From Cacconaster sp045617505 (lineage in GTDB: Bacteria; Bacteroidota; Bacteroidia; Bacteroidales; UBA932), in NCBI GenBank assembly GCA_045617505.1, contig JAZLIS010000107.1, positions 1 through 64,000 on the forward strand: a DNA stretch of 64,000 bases, written 5' to 3'. The translations under genes and the position numbers were made by a program. Position 1 is the first letter of the stretch. Each line of letters starts with the position of its first letter. A model generated the notes under the pieces. That model was not told where the DNA came from, did not search any database, and saw only the letters and a program-made list of their open reading frames with translations. Of this stretch, positions 58,839-64,000 are shown piece after piece.

Positions 58839-59422
58839 AGAGCAAGAAAATTACGGAGTACAGCCTCTCCGGCCGGACCGCTCTTCTCGGGGTGGAACTG
58901 AGTGCCGTAAAAGTTTTCATACCTGAGAGCTGCGCTGAAAAATGCCTCTCCGTGGCGGCAGGTGGCAATAGTGTCAGGGCAGAGTTGCGGATAGAAGGAG
59001 TGAACATAGTAAAAACTGCCTCTTTTTTCCACGCCGGTGAAGAGTTTGCCTTCCATATTGGATGTCACGTTCCAGCCCATATGCGGAACCTTGGCCTCGG
59101 GAGACGGCTTGAATTTATGCACTTCCGTGTCGAAGATGCCCATTCCGGCCACATTTCCCTCTTCGCTGCATCGGCACATTATCTGCATACCCACGCAGAT
59201 TCCGAGGACAGGACGGCGCAAGTTACGAATAATGCCGTCAAGCCCCTTGTCCCGAAGGTCCGACATCGCCTCGGCGGCATTGCCTACACCGGGCAGAATC
59301 ACCCGGTCCGCGGCAACAAGATGCGCAGGGTCTGCCGTCAGTTCATATTCAGCTCCCAGACGGGCCAGGGCATTTGCCACCGACCTGATGTTGCCTGCAT
59401 TATAATCCACTATCGCTATCAT
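58835..59422 (-). CDS. hisH: Imidazole glycerol phosphate synthase, glutaminase subunit
   Basis: 195 residues. Class I glutamine amidotransferase: nucleophile Cys in LGICVGMQIMCRCSEE, His and Glu in GTQFHPEKSG, oxyanion region PHMGWN. Supplies ammonia to HisF. Overlaps hisB (ATGA) and hisA. Confidence 0.98.
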   Translation of the reverse strand: MIAIVDYNAGNIRSVANALARLGAEYELTADPAHLVAADRVILPGVGNAAEAMSDLRDKGLDGIIRNLRRPVLGICVGMQIMCRCSEEGNVAGMGIFDTEVHKFKPSPEAKVPHMGWNVTSNMEGKLFTGVEKRGSFYYVHSFYPQLCPDTIATCRHGEAFFSAALRYENFYGTQFHPEKSGPAGEAVLRNFLAL

Positions 59423-60492
59423 AATATTCCCTTGCTGGATGGGAGTTCATAACTGAAAACATCTCTGCGTACAGCCTGGCGGAGAGCGCGGGCAAATCCC
59501 TTGAACACCGCTTCCGCTTTATGGTGGGTGTTTTCACCCGCAGCCTCTATGCGCAGATTGCAGCGGGCGGAATCGCAGAAGGACTTGAAGAAGTGCCGGA
59601 ACATCTCCGTAGGCACATCTCCCACATACTCGCGATTGAATTCTACGTTCCATACAAGTTCGCTCCTTCCACCGAAGTCCAGCAGGACAAGCGCCGCACA
59701 TTCGTCCATAGGAAGACAGAATCCATATCGGTCAATGCCCCTCTTGTCTCCCAGTGCAATGCGGAAGGCCTCGCCCAGAGCAATTGCCGTATCCTCGACA
59801 GTGTGATGTTCATCCACCTCAAGATCGCCTTTGCACAGTATCGTAAGTCCAATACCCCCGTGATGCGGAATCTGAGAGAGCATATGATCGAAGAATTTAA
59901 GGCCGGTATCTATCCCGGAGGGGCCTCCGTCAAGGTCCAACCGGATGCTGATGTCCGTCTCCGACGTCTTGCGGGCCACCTCGGCCGTACGCTCTGTCCG
60001 GCGTATTTTCTCGACAGCCTGAGGCCAGGTGCATACTCCCTCCGACTCATTCTCTGCAATAAGAATACCTTTGGCTCCGAGATTGCGGGCCAGTTGGAGA
60101 TCCGTTTCACGATCACCTATCACCCAGCAGGCCGGCAGGTCGTATGAAGAATCAAGATATTTCCCAAACATTCCGATGCCGGGCTTGCGTGTGTCCAGCC
60201 CATCTTCAGGGAAACTGCGGTCAATCAGAATATCATCAAACACAACCCCCTCGCCTTCAAGAGTTTCCAGCATCTTGTCCTGTACGGACAGGAAAGTCTC
60301 TTCAGGAAATGAAGCCGTCCCGAGCCCATCCTGATTGGAGACCATAACCAATTCATAGCCAAGGCCTGACAAAGCTCTCAGGCCGGAAATCGCACCCGGT
60401 ACCCAGGACATCTTCTCAAGCGAATCAATCTGTTCATCAAAAGGTTCGCGCAGGATGGTACCGTCCCTGTCAATAAATATTGCTCTTTTCAT
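59419..60492 (-). CDS. hisB: Bifunctional histidinol-phosphatase / imidazoleglycerol-phosphate dehydratase
   Basis: 357 residues from ATG at 60492 (MKRAIFIDRDGTIL). Residues 1-165 are a HAD phosphatase (DRDGT nucleophile Asp, VSNQDGLG, KPGIGMFG); 170-357 are IGPD with DTGLKFFDHMLSQIPHHGG, EVDEHHTVEDTAIALG and HHKAEAVFKGFARALRQA. Same fused form as in enterobacteria and many Bacteroidota. Overlaps hisC by 23 bp and hisH by 4 bp. Confidence 0.98.
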   Translation of the reverse strand: MKRAIFIDRDGTILREPFDEQIDSLEKMSWVPGAISGLRALSGLGYELVMVSNQDGLGTASFPEETFLSVQDKMLETLEGEGVVFDDILIDRSFPEDGLDTRKPGIGMFGKYLDSSYDLPACWVIGDRETDLQLARNLGAKGILIAENESEGVCTWPQAVEKIRRTERTAEVARKTSETDISIRLDLDGGPSGIDTGLKFFDHMLSQIPHHGGIGLTILCKGDLEVDEHHTVEDTAIALGEAFRIALGDKRGIDRYGFCLPMDECAALVLLDFGGRSELVWNVEFNREYVGDVPTEMFRHFFKSFCDSARCNLRIEAAGENTHHKAEAVFKGFARALRQAVRRDVFSYELPSSKGIL

Positions 60493-61528
60493 ATTCTCCA
60501 AGTGATTTGAGAAGTCTCCCGTTCTCCGCGGCAAGGCCGACGGTAATGCGCAGACATCCTTCGCACCCTTTCACCCGGCTGCGGTTCCGTACTATGATAC
60601 CGTCCTTCACCAGCCAGTCATACAGTCCGTCGGGGTCTGCCACCCTGATCAGGACAAAATTGCTCCGACTGGGATAGACCTTCTCTATACATTTGTATTT
60701 CAACAAATTATCCAACACACGGCCACGTTCACGACATATTTCGGCAACTTCATCTTCTATTCCCTTCCCGAGAAGCTCCAACGCCTCCCTTTGGGCTGCG
60801 CCCGAGATGTTGTAGGGATATTTCACATTGTTCATCAATTCGATAATCTGCCTGTCGGCAAAAGCCATTCCTATCCTCAGGGCAGCCATTCCCCGGGCTT
60901 TTGAAAGAGTCTGGAGGACAACGATGTTCGGGTAATCGACGATATATTCCGACATTGAAGCCGAGGCACTGAAATCGATATATGCTTCGTCTATGACCAC
61001 TATTCCATCGAATCTGCGCGCAACATCAAGCATATCGGCGGGTTCAAAGGAGTTGCCGGTGGGATTATTAGGACTGCAGATGAATATTGCTTTTGTGTTT
61101 ATGTCACAGGCTTCCAACAGAGCATCAGCGTTGAAGGAGAACTCTTCCCCGAGTTGGACGGGACGATATTCCACATCGTTGATAGCCGCCGCCACCTCAT
61201 ACATTCCGTAAGTGGGAGCCACAGCCACGACATTATCCATGCCAGGATTACAGAATATCCTGTAAATCAAATCTATAGCCTCATCACTGCCGTTTCCCAA
61301 AAAAATATTGTCCTGCAGGATTCCCTTTATTTCAGAGATTCTGGCCTTCAAGGCTTTCTGTCTGGGATCGGGGTAGCGGTTCCAGGAGTTGGCATACGGA
61401 GATTCATTGGCATCGAGCCAGGTGTCGGCGCTCCCCTTGAAATCATCACGCGCCGTGGAATACGGAGCAAGGCTCCGAATGTTCTTGCGTACAAGTTTCT
61501 TTATGTCCGTTATCATACTTTCACTCAT
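60470..61528 (-). CDS. hisC: Histidinol-phosphate aminotransferase
   Basis: 352 residues, PLP fold-type I: NESPYANSWNRYPDPRQ at the N-terminus, CSPNNPTGNSFE (Asn for the PLP), VVIDEAYIDF (Asp for the pyridine N), and TLSKARGMAALRIGMA with the Schiff-base Lys. Converts imidazole acetol phosphate to histidinol phosphate. Overlaps hisD by 8 bp. Confidence 0.97.
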   Translation of the reverse strand: MSESMITDIKKLVRKNIRSLAPYSTARDDFKGSADTWLDANESPYANSWNRYPDPRQKALKARISEIKGILQDNIFLGNGSDEAIDLIYRIFCNPGMDNVVAVAPTYGMYEVAAAINDVEYRPVQLGEEFSFNADALLEACDINTKAIFICSPNNPTGNSFEPADMLDVARRFDGIVVIDEAYIDFSASASMSEYIVDYPNIVVLQTLSKARGMAALRIGMAFADRQIIELMNNVKYPYNISGAAQREALELLGKGIEDEVAEICRERGRVLDNLLKYKCIEKVYPSRSNFVLIRVADPDGLYDWLVKDGIIVRNRSRVKGCEGCLRITVGLAAENGRLLKSLGEYEKSNIY

Positions 61529-62807
61529 TTACAGAAATACGTACTTTCACAGCGTTGGCATGGGCCTGAAGGCCCTCAGCCTCGGCCATCGGAACAATCG
61601 TTTTTCCGAGCGAAGACAGCCCCTCCCGTGAAATTTCCTGAATGGTCATCTTCCTGAAAAAACTGTCCATATTCACACCGCTGAAGGCTCTTGCCCATCC
61701 GCAGGTCGGCAGAGTATGATTGGTGCCGGAAGCATAATCTCCGGCACTTTCAGGCGTATATGCCCCCACGAACACACTGCCGGCGGCGGTAATCCGGTCC
61801 GCCACAGGCCAGGCGTCATCCAGAGATATTATCAGATGCTCCGGGGCATATTCATTGGCGAAATCCACTGATTCATCCATCGGAAGAATCAGGATGCGGC
61901 TCTTTTCAAGGGCACAGGAAGCAATCTCACAGCGTCCAAGTGTCTTCAACTGTTTTTCCAGTTCGAGTTCAACCTCATCGGCGAGTCTTTCGCTGTCAGT
62001 GGCCAGAATCACCTGACTGTCCCTCCCGTGCTCGGCCTGTGACAGAAGATCCGCCGCCACAAAGGCTGGATTGGAATTGCCATCCGCTATAACCATCACC
62101 TCAGACGGGCCGGCAGGCATATCCACCGCCACACTTGAGGCACCGAGAATCTGCTTTGCCACGGTCACGTACTGGTTGCCGGGACCGAAAATCTTGTCAA
62201 CTTTCGGCACGGTCTCCGTCCCGAGTGCCATAGCGGCAATAGCTTGTGCCCCTCCGATTCGGAAAATGCGGTCTATGCCACAATATGATGCGGCATAAAG
62301 GACCTCAGGGGCGATGATGCCGTTTTGTGACGAAGGAGTGCAGAGAATTATTTCGCGACATCCGGCAAGTCTGGCCGGTATGGCCAACATAAGGACAGTT
62401 GAGAAAAGAGGTGCAGTACCTCCGGGGATATAGAGTCCCACCCTTTCTATCGGAACCGGCCGCTGTATGCAGCGCACTCCCGGTGCCGTCTCCACCTCTA
62501 TTTCGTGAGGAATTTCGGCTTCGTGGAATTTCCGGATATTTTTTGCCGCCTCGGCCATTGCATCTCTGACTTCCGGAGAAACGCTCTCCCGTGCCGCGGC
62601 AATTTCCGCTTCGCTCAGTTCAAGATTCCCGCACGAACGCCCGTCAATTTCAGAAGCGATGGCACAGATTGCCTCATCGCCCCCCCTGCGGACTCTCTCT
62701 ATTATCTGCACAACCCTTTCCCGGACTCCGGTATCGGCATCCGATGGCCTGAGGCACAGTTCCTTCCACAGGCCGCGGTCAGGGTTGACATATCTGTTCA
62801 TCTTCAT
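61521..62807 (-). CDS. hisD: Histidinol dehydrogenase
   Basis: 428 residues. NAD-linked four-electron oxidation of histidinol to histidine. Motifs: VGLYIPGGTAPLFSTVLM, KIFGPGNQYVTVAKQ, DMPAGPSEVMVIAD, LSQAEHGRDSQVI (zinc and catalytic residues) and TNHTLPTCGWARAFSGVNMDSFF near the C-terminus. Starts 3 bp after hisG. Confidence 0.98.
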   Translation of the reverse strand: MKMNRYVNPDRGLWKELCLRPSDADTGVRERVVQIIERVRRGGDEAICAIASEIDGRSCGNLELSEAEIAAARESVSPEVRDAMAEAAKNIRKFHEAEIPHEIEVETAPGVRCIQRPVPIERVGLYIPGGTAPLFSTVLMLAIPARLAGCREIILCTPSSQNGIIAPEVLYAASYCGIDRIFRIGGAQAIAAMALGTETVPKVDKIFGPGNQYVTVAKQILGASSVAVDMPAGPSEVMVIADGNSNPAFVAADLLSQAEHGRDSQVILATDSERLADEVELELEKQLKTLGRCEIASCALEKSRILILPMDESVDFANEYAPEHLIISLDDAWPVADRITAAGSVFVGAYTPESAGDYASGTNHTLPTCGWARAFSGVNMDSFFRKMTIQEISREGLSSLGKTIVPMAEAEGLQAHANAVKVRISVNE

Positions 62808-62809
62808 TT

Positions 62810-63661
62810 TTAAGGTATTATCTTATCAACACTCAATATCAGCAGGCCTTCGGCTCCTATCGCCTTGAGCTGGCGGACTTTCTCCCATAGTTCATCCTCA
62901 TTGACAACCGAATGGAGAGAGCACCACCCTTTGGCTGCAAGGGGCATTACTGTAGGGCTGCGCATTGCGGGGAGAATCCGGATTGCTTCGTCGATAGCAT
63001 TGTCGGGCAGGTTCATCAGAATATATTTCTTGCCACGGCTCACCTTGACAGAATCTATGCGGAAAAGTATTTCGTTCAAACACTCCTGTTCATCTCCGCT
63101 GAGATCCCCTTCTGATATCAGGACAGCTTCGGAGAAGAAAACCTTCTCAACCTCAACCAAACCGTTGGAAACCAAGGTCCCCCCCGAAGAGACAATATCG
63201 AAGATACAGTCCGCTATTCCCGCCGCAGGGGCAATCTCGACAGAACCGGTGATAATCTCGACAGAGGCCTTGACATTGTTTTCTCTGAGCCATTTGTCGA
63301 GGATGACAGGATATGACGTGGCTATTCTTTTTCCGTTGAACCATTGCGGTCCGGTGTATTTTTCACTTTTCGGCACTGCCAGACTGATCCGGCAGCCGCC
63401 GAATCCGAGCTTTTTCAAAACCTTTACGTCAAAGCCTTTCTCCACCACTTCATTGAGCCCCACGATTCCGAGCGATGCCATACCTGATGACACCACTTGC
63501 GGGATATCGTCATCGCGCATATAAAGTACTTCGATAGGGAAATTGGAAGCTTTTGAGAGAAATTTACGTCTGGATTCGTCCACCTTGATGCCTATTTCTG
63601 ACAGCAGTTCCATACTCTGCTCATTCAGCCTGCCTTTCGATTGAATTGCTATTCTCAACAT
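62810..63661 (-). CDS. hisG: ATP phosphoribosyltransferase (long form)
   Basis: 283 residues from ATG at 63661 (MLRIAIQSKGRLNEQ), matching the long, HisZ-independent form with a C-terminal regulatory ACT-like domain (about 205-283; RSPTVMPLAAKGWCSLHSVV). Catalytic motifs: DIPQVVSSGMASLGIVGLN and EIAPAAGIADCIFDIVSSGGTL with the PRPP loop. First committed step of histidine synthesis, allosterically inhibited by histidine. First gene of the his operon, 31 bp after the ABC exporter stop. Confidence 0.96.
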   Translation of the reverse strand: MLRIAIQSKGRLNEQSMELLSEIGIKVDESRRKFLSKASNFPIEVLYMRDDDIPQVVSSGMASLGIVGLNEVVEKGFDVKVLKKLGFGGCRISLAVPKSEKYTGPQWFNGKRIATSYPVILDKWLRENNVKASVEIITGSVEIAPAAGIADCIFDIVSSGGTLVSNGLVEVEKVFFSEAVLISEGDLSGDEQECLNEILFRIDSVKVSRGKKYILMNLPDNAIDEAIRILPAMRSPTVMPLAAKGWCSLHSVVNEDELWEKVRQLKAIGAEGLLILSVDKIIP

Positions 63662-63667
63662 ATCTTT

Positions 63668-63701
63668 TAAATTTATACTATCCTGATTCCGATCATTCAA
63701 A
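63668..63701 (-). promoter_or_regulatory. Possible his operon promoter
   Basis: Minus strand TTTG (63701-63698) and TAAATTTA (63675-63668), the latter one base from consensus, with a 22-bp spacer. It overlaps the end of the ABC transporter gene, so hisG may also be read from further upstream. No histidine-rich leader peptide or attenuator was seen. Confidence 0.35.
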
Positions 63702-64000
63702 ACCCTGCAGTCTGCACAGATGGGAATAGAGCCCCTCTCTTGCTACAAGGCTCTCGTGAGTCCCCTCTTCCTGAATGGAGCCGTCCTTAAGAACTATTAT
63801 ATTGTCCGCGTGTTTGATTGTGGAGAGGCGGTGGGCAACGATGACACACGTCCTGTTGCGCATAAGTGCGGCCAGAGCCTCCTGGACCAGATGTTCGCTC
63901 TCCGTGTCAAGGGACGAGGTAGCCTCGTCCAGAATCAGAATCGGCGGATTCTTGAGGACAGCGCGCGCTATCGCTATCCGCTGCCGCTGACCACCGGAAA
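63693..64000 (-). CDS. ABC-type exporter ATP-binding domain (5' part beyond window)
   Basis: C-terminal 101 residues plus stop; the frame runs off the right edge. Signature SGGQRQRIAIARA, Walker B ILILDEATSSLD, D-loop and switch His in VIVAHRLSTI are intact. The sequence is of the MsbA/ABCB exporter kind, where permease and ATPase are usually fused. Substrate cannot be told. Stop TGA is 31 bp before hisG. Confidence 0.9.
   Translation of the reverse strand, partial: SGGQRQRIAIARAVLKNPPILILDEATSSLDTESEHLVQEALAALMRNRTCVIVAHRLSTIKHADNIIVLKDGSIQEEGTHESLVAREGLYSHLCRLQGFE

Noticed and set aside
62810..63700. His attenuator or leader peptide before hisG
   Set aside because: Only 31 bp separate hisG from the ABC gene and no run of His codons was found.

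Overview
Organism. The window looks like chromosome from a Bacteroidales bacterium (phylum Bacteroidota). Genes with a visible promoter use the Bacteroidota -7 element TAnnTTTG, sometimes with a TTTG/TTG -33 element, and mostly lack Shine-Dalgarno sequences. Other pointers are fimbrillin-like lipoproteins with FISUMP/C-type-lectin tails, a DUF3078 outer-membrane protein, DUF4252, a Rho factor with a long disordered insert, an archaeal-type ProRS and a bifunctional HisB. Genus cannot be fixed; a gut or rumen commensal is an inference. LAYOUT. 1-5.5 kb: YqiA-type esterase (cut by the left edge), tRNA-Arg(TCT), DUF368 lipid translocase, pyruvate phosphate dikinase, and a divergent dicarboxylate/amino-acid symporter. 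5.6-17.3 kb is the accessory stretch. It holds two fimbrillin-like lipoproteins ending in C-type-lectin-like domains, each preceded by a tiny ORF under 60 codons (one intact, one with an in-frame TAG) and by the same 24-bp upstream motif. It also holds an exported PepD-type dipeptidase, a foldback MITE-like element, and a three-gene carbohydrate cassette. The cassette's first gene is an in-frame fusion of a GH43-like glycosidase with a nitroreductase; the others are a phosphohydrolase with chitobiase-C and PA14 domains and a CBM9-like protein. The stretch ends at a decayed serine recombinase beside tRNA-Arg(ACG) and rplS. 17.3-36 kb is housekeeping: FucI/AraA-like protein, rpe, rho, lptD, peptidoglycan amidase, dnaA, pepD, clpX-clpP-tig, initiator tRNA, tilS, DUF3078 protein and proS. 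36-55 kb is envelope and metabolism: a Trp/Tyr/Gly-rich lipoprotein, an OmpP1/FadL-like porin, split chromate transporter with DUF4252, M20 peptidase, bile-acid:Na+-type symporter, TonB-like protein, udk, asnS, alkaline phosphatase, an ExbB-x-ExbD-ExbD operon, asparaginase, tatD, dprA, queA, S41 protease and dCMP deaminase. 55-64 kb: an acyl-CoA synthetase, then the complete histidine operon hisG-D-C-B-H-A-F-IE on the minus strand, and the C-terminus of an ABC exporter cut by the right edge. HOW IT FITS. Most of the window is co-oriented, overlapping or abutting operons typical of a compact chromosome (his genes; tig-clpP-clpX; queA-dprA-tatD-ansA; chrA pair with DUF4252). The novelty sits at 5.6-17.3 kb, where paired fimbrillin loci, a MITE-like element, a recombinase remnant and a tRNA suggest a small region of insertion and decay carrying surface-adhesin and glycan functions. 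I found no CRISPR array, prophage, reverse transcriptase or rRNA operon.
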